Assembly: GCF_020037025.1 (NCBI RefSeq)
Contig: NZ_JAIQLH010000055.1
Location: 1 to 64,000, forward strand
Direction: 5' to 3'
Source: Streptomyces huiliensis
GTDB taxonomy: Bacteria > Actinomycetota > Actinomycetes > Streptomycetales > Streptomycetaceae
Length of the DNA stretch: 64,000 nt
Below are positions 15,809 through 24,611 of the stretch, piece by piece. How positions within the stretch are numbered: position 1 is the first letter of the stretch; every line of letters begins with the position of its first letter. The position numbers and the translations under genes were made by a program. The notes beneath the pieces were generated by a model. That model ran no database searches. It worked only from the letters and a program-made list of their open reading frames with translations, and was not told the DNA's origin.

Positions 15809-17776
15809 TCAGGGCAGCCGCGTGAGCCGCGGCGTCCCCAGCCCGTGCGGGTGGGCGGGCGGCCGGATGCCGCCCTTGCTGGCGCCGCCCTGGGTGGCGC
15901 GGACGAATGCCGGGTAGCCGCCGACCAGCGGCAGGTTCGCCGAGGTCGCGGCCAGGTCGAGGGTCAACCGCGGGGTGGTGGAGGCCGGTTCGATCAGTCC
16001 GCGGTCGGTGCCCGCGACGATGAGCGCCAGCCGGTGGCCCGCCGGGACGACGTGGTCGGTCGCGGCGAGGTCGAGGGTGATGGTGTAGGGGGTGCCGGGG
16101 GTCACGCCCCGGGTGCGCTTGCCGCTCCCCCAGTGGCCGAGGTCGGCCCAGCCGCGGCTGAAGACGGTGTGGTCGACGCGCGCGGTCTTCGCCTCGGTGC
16201 GCAGGAAGCAGCCGGTGTCCCCGGGGGTGCCGGCGCCCCAGCAGGTGCGGTCGGCCAGGGTGGTGATGCCCTCGGCGTCGTCGGCGTAGTCGCGGATCGT
16301 GTCCGGGCCGAGGTCGACGAGGACGGCCGAGAGGTGGGCGGACGCGGTGGACGGGGTCACCCGCAGCCGGACCGTGGAGGAGCCGGAGAGGCGCAGGTCG
16401 CGGGCGAGCGGGCGGGTGACGAAGCCGGCCTTCGACGGGGTGCTCCGGTCGATCGCCGCCGCCCAGTCGTTCTCGCCGAGCGCCGGGTCGTCGGTGAACT
16501 CGGCGGTGCTGCCCGGACCGGCGGGCTCCAGACCGAGCACGCCCGGCCCCTGCGCGGATCCCGCCGCCGGGCGCAGGGCGGTGCCCCGGGTGCCGGCGGG
16601 CGGCCAGACGCGGTCGGTGGTCCACTGGTCGGGCGCCCGCTCGACGTCCGCCATCGGCTCGCGCTCGACGCCGTTGTCGTAGCCCATCAGGTAGTGGTCG
16701 AACCACCGGTGCAGCGTGCGCACCCAGGCGTCGCGCCGGAAGTCGAACGGGTCGACGTGCCCGGTCTGCGACAGCCAGATCTTCCGCTCCACGCCGTTGG
16801 CGGCGAGCGCGTCCCACCACTGGCCGAGGTGCTTGGTGCGGACGTTGAGGTCCTGCATGCCGTGCACGGCGAGGACGCTGGCGCGCACGTTGCCCGCGTC
16901 GCGGACGTAGTCGCGCTCGCTCCACAGCGGCGTCCGGTCGCCGTTGCGCGGCGCGCCCTCGACCAGCTTCCGCTGGACGTCCTGGCAGCGGGCGCGCGCC
17001 TCGGCGCTCTCGACGCGCGACGCGAGGCCGTCGGGGCCGCTGTCGAAGAGGGCGGCGCCCTTGGCGAAGTAGTAGTCGTACCAGGAGCTGATGGCGCCGA
17101 TGGGGACGATGGTCTTCAGGCCCTCGACGCCGGTGGCGGCCACGCCGTTGGCGACCGTCCCGTCGTAGCTCTTGCCGATCATGCCGACGGAGCCGGTCGT
17201 CCAGTCCGCCCGCACCGGCGTGCTCCCGGTGCGCGAACCGTACGCCCGCGCCCGTCCGTTGAGCCAGTCGACGACGGCCTTGGCGGACTGGACGTCCGAG
17301 CGCCCGCCGACGTCGACGCAGCCGTCGGAACGGTTCGTTCCGGCGAGGTCGACGAGTACGACGGCGTAGCCGCGCGGCACGAAGTAGTTGTCGTAGAAGA
17401 GGGGGAACTGGACGGGCTTCCCCTGTGCGTCGTACGTCTTCTTCTGGCTCTCGTTGCCGCGTCCGCAGCAGGAGTAGTACGGGCTGGCGTCCATGATCAC
17501 GGGGACGCGGAGGCCCTTCTCGGCGGCCTCGCGGGGCCGGACGATGTCCACGGCCACCCGGTCCGTGCGGCCGGCGCGGGTGGGCGCCTCGACCCAGACG
17601 GACTCGCGGACGGCGCGGTCGTAGGAGTAGACGGGTCTGCTCTCGCCGGCGTGTCTCCCCGGTGGCGCGGCCTGGGCCGTGCCCGGGGGTACGGCGAGGG
17701 CGGCCAGCAGGGCGGCGAGGGCCGCCAGGACGAACGTGGTCCAGGGTGTGCGGGTGTTCCGCTTGGGTTTCGGCAC
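15809..17776 (-). CDS. secreted X-prolyl dipeptidyl-peptidase (CocE/NonD type), copy 1
   Basis: 655 residues. The signal peptide is ~36 residues (TFVLAALAALLAALAV, then AQA-A). The alpha/beta-hydrolase domain has nucleophile elbow GKSYDG near residue 203; catalytic His is probably in QTGHVDPFDFR (~335). The C-terminal beta-jelly-roll is typical of Xaa-Pro dipeptidyl peptidases and CocE (PGHRLALIVAGTD). It should release X-Pro dipeptides outside the cell. A closely similar paralogue lies directly upstream (17876-19807), suggesting tandem duplication. The copies differ near PYYSCCGRGNES, where this one has a Cys-Cys pair. Probably exported by Sec. Confidence 0.9.
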   Translation of the reverse strand: MPKPKRNTRTPWTTFVLAALAALLAALAVPPGTAQAAPPGRHAGESRPVYSYDRAVRESVWVEAPTRAGRTDRVAVDIVRPREAAEKGLRVPVIMDASPYYSCCGRGNESQKKTYDAQGKPVQFPLFYDNYFVPRGYAVVLVDLAGTNRSDGCVDVGGRSDVQSAKAVVDWLNGRARAYGSRTGSTPVRADWTTGSVGMIGKSYDGTVANGVAATGVEGLKTIVPIGAISSWYDYYFAKGAALFDSGPDGLASRVESAEARARCQDVQRKLVEGAPRNGDRTPLWSERDYVRDAGNVRASVLAVHGMQDLNVRTKHLGQWWDALAANGVERKIWLSQTGHVDPFDFRRDAWVRTLHRWFDHYLMGYDNGVEREPMADVERAPDQWTTDRVWPPAGTRGTALRPAAGSAQGPGVLGLEPAGPGSTAEFTDDPALGENDWAAAIDRSTPSKAGFVTRPLARDLRLSGSSTVRLRVTPSTASAHLSAVLVDLGPDTIRDYADDAEGITTLADRTCWGAGTPGDTGCFLRTEAKTARVDHTVFSRGWADLGHWGSGKRTRGVTPGTPYTITLDLAATDHVVPAGHRLALIVAGTDRGLIEPASTTPRLTLDLAATSANLPLVGGYPAFVRATQGGASKGGIRPPAHPHGLGTPRLTRLP

Positions 17777-17827
17777 GGGCGGGAGAGTACGCGCGTCAAC
17801 TGCCGTGCAGAAGGGGGTGGACGGGAA

Positions 17828-17863
17828 GAGGCGGCCCCGGGCCGACGGGCCCGGGGCCGCCTC
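17828..17863 (-). terminator. strong hairpin terminator after peptidase copy 2
   Basis: Perfect 16-bp stem, arms 17828-17843 and 17848-17863, with a 4-nt loop GACG, 12 nt beyond the stop of the upstream peptidase gene. It separates the two tandem paralogues, so copy 1 probably has its own promoter. Confidence 0.75.
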
Positions 17864-17875
17864 CGCGCCGCCGTG

Positions 17876-19807
17876 TCAGGTCCGGTCCTCGCCCGTGGCC
17901 CGGGCGTAGGCCGTGAAGCCGCCGACCACGGGCAGCTCCGCCGAGCTGCCGCTCAGGTCCACGGTCAGCTTCGGCCGGGACGCCGGGGCGTCGACGTACG
18001 GCTTGTCCGTACCGGCCACGATCAGGGCCAGCCGGTGCCCGGCCGGGACGACGTGGTCCGCCGCGCCGAGGTCGAGGGTGATCTCGTACGGCCTGCCGGG
18101 CGTGATCTCCCGCCGGGGCGACCCGGCGTAGTGGCCGAGCTCGGCCCAGCCGCGGCTGAAGACGGTCTGCTCCACCTTCTTGGTGGCGGGGACGGCCTTC
18201 TTGAAGCAGCCGGTGTCGCCGGGGGTGCCGCCGCCGAAGCACTCCTGCTCGGGGAGGAGGGTGACGCCGCCGCCGTTCTTGTAGTCCCGGATGGTGTCCG
18301 GGCCGAGGTCGACGAGGACGGCGGACAGGGTCGCCGAGTCGGTGGTCGGGGTGACCTTCAGCCGCACCGAACCGTGGCCGGACAGCCGCAGTTCTCGGTG
18401 GAGGGGCTTGGTGGCGAACGCCGCCTTCGCCGGGGTCGGCCGGTCGGCGTCCGCCGCCCAGTCGAGCTCGCCGAGCGCGGGGTCGTCGGTGAACTCGGCC
18501 GTGGTCCCGGCCGCGGCGGGCTCGGTGCCCAGCGTTCCGGCGCCCGCGGCCGGTCCGGCGGCCGGGCGCAGGGTGGTGCCGCGGGTGCCGCTCGGCGGCC
18601 AGACCCGGTCGGTCGTCCACTGGCCGGGGGCCCGCTCGACGTCCGCCATCGGCTCGCGCTCGACGCCGTTGTCGTAGTCCATCAGGTAGTGGTCGAACCA
18701 CCGGTGGAGGGCGGTCACCCACTCCTGGCGGCGGAACTCGAACGGGTCGGTGTGCGCGGCGGTCGAGAGCCAGATCTTGCGCTCGACGCCGTGCTCGGCC
18801 AGGCCGTCCCACCACTTGTTGATGTGCTGGGTACGGAGGTTGAGGTCCTGGAGGCCGTAGACGGCGAAGACGCTGGCGCGCACCTTGTCCACGTCGCGGG
18901 TGTAGTCGCGCTCGGCCCACATGCCGGTCCAGTCGCCGTTCTTCGGCGAACCGTCGGTCAGCGCGCGCTCGACGGCCTTGCAGCGCGCCTTGGCCTCTTC
19001 GGTCTCGACATAGCGGGCGTGGCCGGCGATGCCCTCGGTGGAGTTGGTGGCGGCGCCCTTGTAGAAGTAGTAGCCGTACCAGGAGCTGATGGAGTTGATG
19101 GGCACGATGGTCTTCAGGCCCTCGACGCCGGTGGCGGCCACGCCGTTGGCGACCGTCCCGTCGTAGCTCTTGCCGATCATGCCGACGGAGCCGGTGCTCC
19201 AGTCGGCGTCGGCCCCGGTGTCCCCGGTGCGCGAGGTGAAGCCGTGCGCCCGGCCGTTGAACCAGTCGACGACCGACCTGGCCGCCGCCACGTCCGACGG
19301 GCCGCCGACGTCCGAGCAGCCGTCGGAGCGGTTGGTGCCCGGTTCGTCCACCAGGGCCACGGCGTAGCCGCGCGGCACGAAGTAGTTGTCGTAGTAGAGC
19401 GGGAACTGCACGGGCCCGCCCTTGTCGTCGTACTTCTTGACCTGGCTCTCGGGCCCGCGGCCGATGCTCTGGTAGTACGGGCTGGCGTCCATGATCACGG
19501 GGACCTTGCGGCCCTGCTCGGCGGCTTCGCGGGGCCGGATGATGTCCACGGCCACCCGGTCCGTGCGCCCGTCGCCGTCGCTGTCCTTCCCCGTCTCGAC
19601 GTAGACGGTCTCCCGGACGGCCTTGTCGTAGGAGTAGACCGGGGTGCTTCCCGCGGAGTTCCGTGCGGAGGGGGCGGCGTGCGCGGGGGCCGGTGTCGCG
19701 AGGAGAGCGGCCAGAAGGGCGGTGGCCGTGGCTGGAACCGTGCGTTTCAAGAAACCACTGTGTTTCAAGAGGCTACTGGTGCGTATGTGACGCATGTTGT
19801 TCTTCAC
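17876..19807 (-). CDS. secreted X-prolyl dipeptidyl-peptidase (CocE/NonD type), copy 2
   Basis: 643 residues and collinear with the gene at 15809-17776. Signal peptide ~45 residues (VPATATALLAALLATPAPAHA). It carries the same nucleophile elbow GKSYDG, a likely catalytic His in STAAHTDPFEFRR, and the same jelly-roll C-terminus. Near the mature N-terminus it has GKDSDGDGRTDRVAVD, a DxDxDG-like loop that could bind calcium and that copy 1 has lost. Role: extracellular release of X-Pro dipeptides. The start is ATG at 19807 or the Met four codons later. The gene is divergent from the secreted M1 peptidase, so the locus groups three extracellular peptidases. Confidence 0.9.
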   Translation of the reverse strand: MKNNMRHIRTSSLLKHSGFLKRTVPATATALLAALLATPAPAHAAPSARNSAGSTPVYSYDKAVRETVYVETGKDSDGDGRTDRVAVDIIRPREAAEQGRKVPVIMDASPYYQSIGRGPESQVKKYDDKGGPVQFPLYYDNYFVPRGYAVALVDEPGTNRSDGCSDVGGPSDVAAARSVVDWFNGRAHGFTSRTGDTGADADWSTGSVGMIGKSYDGTVANGVAATGVEGLKTIVPINSISSWYGYYFYKGAATNSTEGIAGHARYVETEEAKARCKAVERALTDGSPKNGDWTGMWAERDYTRDVDKVRASVFAVYGLQDLNLRTQHINKWWDGLAEHGVERKIWLSTAAHTDPFEFRRQEWVTALHRWFDHYLMDYDNGVEREPMADVERAPGQWTTDRVWPPSGTRGTTLRPAAGPAAGAGTLGTEPAAAGTTAEFTDDPALGELDWAADADRPTPAKAAFATKPLHRELRLSGHGSVRLKVTPTTDSATLSAVLVDLGPDTIRDYKNGGGVTLLPEQECFGGGTPGDTGCFKKAVPATKKVEQTVFSRGWAELGHYAGSPRREITPGRPYEITLDLGAADHVVPAGHRLALIVAGTDKPYVDAPASRPKLTVDLSGSSAELPVVGGFTAYARATGEDRT

Positions 19808-20032
19808 GGACGGACGCTAACGCAGCCAACTCCCGCTCTCCAAGCGGTAGATGACGTACCGCAAGGTATGTGGCCGACGCCATGGCGCGCGGCCCGGGGA
19901 CGTTTTCCGGACACGTCCGCCGTGACGGCCGGATGTCGGTCACATGTCGGCATTCGGCATGGACATTCCCACGGGCCCGGTGAGTGCATAGGCTGCGATC
20001 GATCTTCCGCCCCCTACGAGTTGGAGTGTCTC
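19808..20032. other. intergenic promoter region between divergent peptidase genes
   Basis: 225 bp between two divergently transcribed secreted-peptidase genes, with no coding signature. It must hold both promoters and could allow co-regulation, but I see no clear operator or palindrome in it. Confidence 0.5.
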
Positions 20033-21574
20033 GTGCGTCACAGACTCCTCGTTCCGAGCGCCGCCGCCGCTGCCGCCTTCCTGCTGCTCGCGGTCCCCGC
20101 CTCGGCGGCCGACGGCACCCCGGGCGCACCGGGCATCGGGGACTCCTACTACCCCGACGCCGGCAACGGCGGTTACGACGTCTCCCACTACGACCTGCGG
20201 CTGAAGTACCAGCCGAAGACGGACCGGCTGGAAGGCACCGCGACCGTCACCGCGACCACGACGCAGGCGCTGTCCCGCTTCAACCTCGATCTGCTGCTGG
20301 ACGTCAGCGAGGTGCTGGTCAACGGCAAGAAGGCCGCGTTCCGCAAGACCGGCACGCACGAGCTGGAGATCACCCCCGCCGCGGCCCTCCCGCAGGGCAA
20401 GCACATCACCGTCGTCGTCCGCTACAGCGGCACCCCCTCCGCGGTGAAGGTGAACGGCTCGTCGGCCTGGCAGCGCACGCCGGACGGCGGCATCGCCGCG
20501 CAGGAGCCGGAGTCGGCCGCCTGGTGGTTCCCGAGCAACGACCACCCGCGCGACAAGGCCACGTACGACATCTCGGTCGCCGTCCCCGACGACACCCAGG
20601 CGATCAGCAACGGCGTGCTCGCCTCCAAGACCTCCAAGCTCGGCTGGACGCGCTGGAACTGGCGCTCCACCAAGCCGCAGGCGAGCTACCTCACCACGCT
20701 GGCCGTCGGCAAGTTCGAGATCACCACGGACACCACGGCCAACGGCCTGCCCGTGATCAACGCCTACAGCAAGGACCTGGGCGACAACCTGGAGCCGGCG
20801 AAGGCGAGCGTCGAGCGGAGCGCCGAGGTCATCGACTGGGAGAGCACCGTCTTCGGCCCGTACCCGTTCACGGCCGTCGGCGGCTACGTGCCCAACGTGC
20901 CCACGCGGTTCGCCCTGGAGACGCAGACCCGGCCGTTCTACAGCCCCGCGCCCTTCGCCAACGGCGGCAACGTCTCGCTCGTCGTGCACGAGCTGGCCCA
21001 CCAGTGGTTCGGCGACAGCGTCTCGGTGAAGAACTGGCGGGACATCTGGGTCAACGAGGGCTTCGCCTCCTACGCGCAGTGGCTGTGGTCGGAGAAGGAG
21101 GGCGAGGGCACGGCGCAGGAGCTCGCGGACTACACGTACGCGCTCTACCCGGCCGGGGACAAGTTCTGGACGGTCAAGCCGGCCGACCCGGGCGCGGACA
21201 AGCAGTTCGACGGCGCCGTCTACCAGCGCGGGGCCGTCGCCCTCCAGGCGCTGCGCAACACGGTCGGCGACAAGGTCTTCTTCGAGACGCTCAAGGGCTG
21301 GACGGCGAAGAACCAGTACGGCAACGGGTCGGTCCAGGACTTCGTCGCCCACGCCGAGCAGGTCTCCGGGAAGAAGCTGAAGCCGCTCTTCGACACCTGG
21401 CTGTTCACCGCCTCCAAGCCGAGCGCGGCGGAGGCGGCCAAGGCGGGCATCGGCCTGCCGGCGAAGACCGGGGCGAAGGCCCGTACGGGTGCCGCGTCGC
21501 TCACCGCCAAGAAGCCGGCGCGACCCGCCTCCTGGCCGAAGATCCAGGACGCCCTCCGCACGCACGGTCACTGA
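20033..21574 (+). CDS. secreted M1 family metallopeptidase
   Basis: 513 residues. Sec signal peptide: VRHRLLVPSAAAAAAFLLL, then cleavage after ASA (~25). Zinc site HELAH at 319-323 with Glu342 (VNEGFASY), and ALETQTRP in the place of GAMEN. It has the short secreted M1 architecture (N-terminal beta domain, then catalytic domain) and a ~45-residue Ala/Lys-rich tail. It cleaves N-terminal residues from extracellular peptides and is a likely partner of the neighbouring X-prolyl peptidases in peptide scavenging. It is a distant paralogue of the Tat-type M1 enzyme at 6369-7781. The GTG at 20033 has GGAG 7 nt upstream; the signal peptide begins there. Confidence 0.92.
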   Translation: MRHRLLVPSAAAAAAFLLLAVPASAADGTPGAPGIGDSYYPDAGNGGYDVSHYDLRLKYQPKTDRLEGTATVTATTTQALSRFNLDLLLDVSEVLVNGKKAAFRKTGTHELEITPAAALPQGKHITVVVRYSGTPSAVKVNGSSAWQRTPDGGIAAQEPESAAWWFPSNDHPRDKATYDISVAVPDDTQAISNGVLASKTSKLGWTRWNWRSTKPQASYLTTLAVGKFEITTDTTANGLPVINAYSKDLGDNLEPAKASVERSAEVIDWESTVFGPYPFTAVGGYVPNVPTRFALETQTRPFYSPAPFANGGNVSLVVHELAHQWFGDSVSVKNWRDIWVNEGFASYAQWLWSEKEGEGTAQELADYTYALYPAGDKFWTVKPADPGADKQFDGAVYQRGAVALQALRNTVGDKVFFETLKGWTAKNQYGNGSVQDFVAHAEQVSGKKLKPLFDTWLFTASKPSAAEAAKAGIGLPAKTGAKARTGAASLTAKKPARPASWPKIQDALRTHGH

Positions 21575-21596
21575 CCGGCCGCCGTTCGCGCTGACA

Positions 21597-21633
21597 GGGC
21601 CCGCCGTACCCCCGGCCCCGGTACGGCGGGCCC
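21597..21633 (+). terminator. hairpin terminator after the secreted M1 peptidase
   Basis: Perfect 14-bp stem, arms 21597-21610 (GGGCCCGCCGTACC) and 21620-21633, with a 9-nt loop, 22 nt beyond the stop. Confidence 0.75.
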
Positions 21634-21774
21634 GCCGCGCGCGCTTCCTCGCAGGCGGTCCGCAGGCGGTCCGCTCTTACAGTGGTGGTGATACACCCCT
21701 ACTGTTGCACTGCGCGCGTCCGCCGCCGTCGGGCGCGCGCGGCGAGTTCTTCGACGGAGAGCGAGGCACGGGGC

Positions 21775-22626
21775 ATGGCCACGGAGACCGGGGAGCCGGA
21801 CCTCCTCACCGTCGACGAACTCGCCGCGCGCGCCGGCGTGACCGTCCGCACCATCCGTTTCTACAGCACGCGCGGGCTGCTGCCGCCGCCCGAGCTCGGT
21901 CCCCGCCGCGTGGGGCACTACGGGCCCGGGCACCTCTCCCGTCTCGCCCTGATCGAGGAGTTGCAGCACCAGGGCCTCACGCTCGCCGCCATCGAACGCT
22001 ACCTGCGCCGGCTTCCGGATGATCTGAGCGCGCACGACCTCGCCATCCACCGGGCGGTGGTGGCCTCCTGGGTCCCGGACTGCACGGCGGAGATCACCCA
22101 CGCCGAGCTGGAGCGCCGCGCGGGCCGCCCGCTGGCCGAGGACGACATCGCCAAGCTCGCCGCCATGGACGTGCTGGAACGGCGGCCGGGGGTTGGGGAG
22201 TCGGGGGAGGCCGGGGAGGCGGCCGGGGAGCCCGGGGAGGCGGCCGAGGAGCCCGGGGCCTCGTCCTCGTCCGAGGAGGACCGCTTCCGCGTCGATCCGG
22301 GCCTGCTCGCGCTGGGTACGCAGCTGCTGGCCGTCCCCGCGCCTCTCTCCGCGGTCCTCGCCGCGCGTACGGTGCTGCTGGACCACGCCCGGGCCACCGC
22401 CGAGGCACTGACCCGGCTGTTCCACGAGGAGGTGTGGGGTCCGTACGAGGCGCGGGAGACCGACCCGGCGGAGGTGGAGGCCATGAAGTCCCTGTCGGCG
22501 CACATGCAGCCGCTGGTGGTGCAGGCGCTGGTGACCGCGTTCCAGCGGGCGCTGCGGGAGGAACTGCGGCGGACCTACGGGACGGGCGGGGACGGGAACA
22601 GCGGCGGGGACGGGGGCGGGGGCTGA
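21775..22626 (+). CDS. MerR family transcriptional regulator
   Basis: 283 residues. N-terminal MerR winged HTH (residues ~10-80: LTVDELAARAGVTVRTIRFY, STRGLLPPPELG, HLSRLALIEEL). A Glu/Gly/Ala/Pro low-complexity segment lies near 138-160, encoded by imperfect GGGGAGG repeats at 22190-22260. The C-terminal helical domain has no Cys cluster typical of metal sensors, so it may bind an organic ligand or none. It regulates transcription from DNA; the target is unknown, and neither neighbour is an obvious effector. The repeat segment is probably a flexible linker of variable length. Confidence 0.88.
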   Translation: MATETGEPDLLTVDELAARAGVTVRTIRFYSTRGLLPPPELGPRRVGHYGPGHLSRLALIEELQHQGLTLAAIERYLRRLPDDLSAHDLAIHRAVVASWVPDCTAEITHAELERRAGRPLAEDDIAKLAAMDVLERRPGVGESGEAGEAAGEPGEAAEEPGASSSSEEDRFRVDPGLLALGTQLLAVPAPLSAVLAARTVLLDHARATAEALTRLFHEEVWGPYEARETDPAEVEAMKSLSAHMQPLVVQALVTAFQRALREELRRTYGTGGDGNSGGDGGGG

Positions 22627-22702
22627 GGTCCCGGCCGGCAGGTTCGAGCGCGGGCCGAGGGGCGTCCGACCGCGGCCCCAGGGCCTCTGCCCTCCCCTCC
22701 CC

Positions 22703-22708
22703 TACCCT
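22703..22708 (+). promoter_or_regulatory. -10 element of a leaderless promoter
   Basis: TACCCT lies 7 nt before the ATG at 22716 in a purine-poor stretch with no ribosome binding site. Confidence 0.4.
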
Positions 22709-22715
22709 CCACCCC

Positions 22716-23174
22716 ATGACTTCACGACTCCCCATGCTCCCGGTGGCAGCGGCCGGCGCCCTGCTCACCGTGCTCGCCTCCGGCCCGGCCGGCGCCGCCG
22801 GGCCGGAGTGCGCCGCCGGTCCGGTCGGCGTCTGGTCGGCGACGGTCACGGTCGACGGCATGTCCCCGCACAGCTCCGAGATCGCGTTCGGTGAGGACGG
22901 CACCGCCTGCCTCAGCACCCCCGCGAGCACCGGCCGGGGCACCTGGACGGCGAGCGGCGGCGACCGTTTCACGTACCGCGTCAAGGAGGTCTTCACGGGC
23001 GACGGAGCCTCCGGCTGGCTGGTGACCGACCAGAAGGCGGTCCGCTCGGGTGCCGTCTTCACCAGCTCGGGCCAGTCGAAGATCTACGACGCCCAGGGGC
23101 GGGAGGTGGCCACCAAGCAGGCCGTCATCAAGGCCACCCGGAAGAGCGCCACGGCGCCCGACTGCCACGCCTGA
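22716..23174 (+). CDS. small secreted protein of unknown function
   Basis: 152 residues. Signal peptide ~28 residues (MLPVAAAGALLTVLASG, then AGA). The mature part is ~125 residues and beta-rich by composition. Two Cys near its start and end (PECAAG and PDCHA), plus one in the middle (TACLST), could form a disulphide. The repeating GTW/GVW segments suggest a lipocalin/META-like beta-barrel, but I cannot assign a family. It is exported, and its role is unknown. The leaderless promoter supports the start, and a hairpin at 23192-23210 follows the stop. Confidence 0.75.
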   Translation: MTSRLPMLPVAAAGALLTVLASGPAGAAGPECAAGPVGVWSATVTVDGMSPHSSEIAFGEDGTACLSTPASTGRGTWTASGGDRFTYRVKEVFTGDGASGWLVTDQKAVRSGAVFTSSGQSKIYDAQGREVATKQAVIKATRKSATAPDCHA

Positions 23175-23191
23175 CGGCCGCCCCCGGTGAC

Positions 23192-23210
23192 CCGGGCGGA
23201 TGCCGCCCGG
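23192..23210 (+). terminator. hairpin after the small secreted protein gene
   Basis: CCGGGCGG-ATG-CCGCCCGG, an 8-bp perfect stem 17 nt past the stop at 23174. Confidence 0.55.
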
Positions 23211-23314
23211 CCGTGCGCCGCCTAGGCTGGAAAACCGGAGCCCGAGGTTTCCCGGTGGCGTGTCCGGACATCCGCGAGACAGGTGATCGCCCGATCATGC
23301 CGGATCGCGGCCGG

Positions 23315-23400
23315 ATTACGTCACGCCGGATCACGCGGGATCACGCGGGAACACGCGGGAACACGCCGGATCACGATCCGTGCCCGACACGATCCGTGCC
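23315..23400 (+). repeat. short direct repeats upstream of the hemerythrin gene
   Basis: About five imperfect 10-bp units (GGATCACGCG / GGAACACGCG) are followed by a duplicated CACGATCCGTGCCCGA unit. They lie in the 5' region of the hemerythrin gene, between 35 and 120 bp before its start. The repeats may be protein-binding sites or simply slippage products. Confidence 0.6.
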
Positions 23401-23434
23401 CGAGACGAGCCCGCAACGACAGGGAGGCAACCTC

Positions 23435-24022
23435 ATGAGTGGTGCGAAGTCCGACCGGGAGCAGGCCGCCCGGCTGCCCGAGGGCGACGTCGTGGCCGTC
23501 CTGCTGGCGCAGCACGCCCGCATCAGGGAACTCTTCGCCGACGTCAAGGCGGCGGAAGGGGAGCACAAGAAGCAGGCGTTCGACGAGCTGAGGGCGCTGC
23601 TGGCCGTGCACGAGACGGCGGAGGAGATGGTCGTCCGGCCGGTGGCCCGCGACACCGCGGGCAAGAAGGAGGCGGACGCCCGCAACGCGGAGGAGGCCGA
23701 GGCGAACAAGGTCCTCGCCCGGCTGGAGAAGATGGACGTCGGCAGCCCCGAATTCGACGCGCAGTTGCTCGAGTTCGAGAAGGCCGTGGTGGAACACGCC
23801 GAGCACGAGGAACGCGAGGAGTTCCCCACGCTGCGGGCGGGCCGCGACGAGGCCCAGCTCAAGCGCATGGGGACCATGCTCCGCGCGGCCGAGAAGGTCG
23901 CCCCCACCCACCCGCACCCGGTGGCGGCCGGTTCCACCGCCGCGCAGTGGAGCGTGGGGCCGATCGCGTCCCTGGTGGACCGGACGAAGGACGCGATCAA
24001 GGGAGCCATGGCGCACCACTGA
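23435..24022 (+). CDS. hemerythrin HHE-domain protein
   Basis: 195 residues. The HHE cation-binding four-helix bundle spans ~18-135, with the expected His/Glu pattern: LLAQHARIRELF, VHETAEEMVV and VEHAEHEEREEFP. A ~50-residue tail follows. Such proteins bind a non-haem diiron centre, oxygen or NO, and are often stress-induced in actinobacteria. Start ATG at 23435 with AGGGAGG 9 nt upstream. The unusual repeat array just upstream may matter for its expression. It is convergent with a small membrane protein gene. Confidence 0.9.
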   Translation: MSGAKSDREQAARLPEGDVVAVLLAQHARIRELFADVKAAEGEHKKQAFDELRALLAVHETAEEMVVRPVARDTAGKKEADARNAEEAEANKVLARLEKMDVGSPEFDAQLLEFEKAVVEHAEHEEREEFPTLRAGRDEAQLKRMGTMLRAAEKVAPTHPHPVAAGSTAAQWSVGPIASLVDRTKDAIKGAMAHH

Positions 24023-24036
24023 CGCCGCTTCGGGAC

Positions 24037-24077
24037 GCCGGGCCGGCGGACGCGTGCACGTCGGCCCGCCGCCCGGC
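24037..24077. terminator. bidirectional terminator between convergent genes
   Basis: A GC-rich near-perfect inverted repeat (GCCGGGCCGGCGG against CGCCGCCCGGC) fills the 55 bp between the hemerythrin gene and the convergent membrane-protein gene. Confidence 0.45.
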
Positions 24078-24485
24078 TCAGACGGAGTTCGCCGCGTCCT
24101 CGACGAGCCACATCGCCAGGCCCACCGCGGCAAGCATCACCAGCGTCATCTGCACCGCCAGCAACGCCACCGTCTTGCGCCCGGCCGCCACCCGGCCGGC
24201 CGGCCCGGGCTCCAGGGACCACTCCCTGATCGTCGCCCGGTGGCCGACGGCCGACAGCGGCCAGAGGAGGAGCAGCGCGGCGCAGCCCGGGACCATCGCC
24301 TGCGGCGGGTAGCCGCCCACGACGCCCACCGCGACGAGGGCGGCGAGCCCTGTCACGGCGGACGCGCCGGCCTTCCACCGCGCCCTGCCCGGTGGTCTGA
24401 GGGGCAGCCAGAAGGCCAGGTCCACGGCCACCCCCACGGCGAGGGCGGTCCACCAGACGCCGATGGGGAGATGTGCGGCACGCAT
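24078..24485 (-). CDS. small integral membrane protein of unknown function
   Basis: 135 residues with four hydrophobic segments: VWWTALAVGVAVDLAFWL, AVTGLAALVAVGVVGGY, MVPGCAALLLLWPLSAV and VALLAVQMTLVMLAAVGLAMW. The last two are separated by a basic loop of ~25 residues. It resembles uncharacterised DUF-type membrane proteins of actinobacteria; I cannot name the family. Located in the cytoplasmic membrane. The start at 24485 is preferred over an in-frame one at 24527 because the first helix follows it directly. No operon partner. Confidence 0.65.
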   Translation of the reverse strand: MRAAHLPIGVWWTALAVGVAVDLAFWLPLRPPGRARWKAGASAVTGLAALVAVGVVGGYPPQAMVPGCAALLLLWPLSAVGHRATIREWSLEPGPAGRVAAGRKTVALLAVQMTLVMLAAVGLAMWLVEDAANSV

Positions 24486-24556
24486 GGCACTCCCGTCCTC
24501 AGGAAACGCGCGACGACCGCACAGCATAGGGAACGCGGCGTCCGGCGCCCGTAAGC

Positions 24557-24593
24557 GGGGCGGGACCCCGGCCTTCCGGCCGGTCCCCGCCCC
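24557..24593 (-). terminator. terminator at the end of the fatty-acid operon
   Basis: The stem GGGGCGGGACC / GGTCCCCGCCCC (one unpaired base), with an inner CCGG hairpin, lies 19 nt past the FadB-like stop. Confidence 0.65.
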
Positions 24594-24611
24594 TTCAGCC
24601 GTCCCCGCCGG

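Noticed and set aside
15845-21574. A 1909-codon open frame on the + strand through the peptidase cluster
   Set aside because: Only its last 513 codons (from GTG 20033) encode a protein. The rest is antisense to the two X-prolyl peptidases and is open merely because of high GC.
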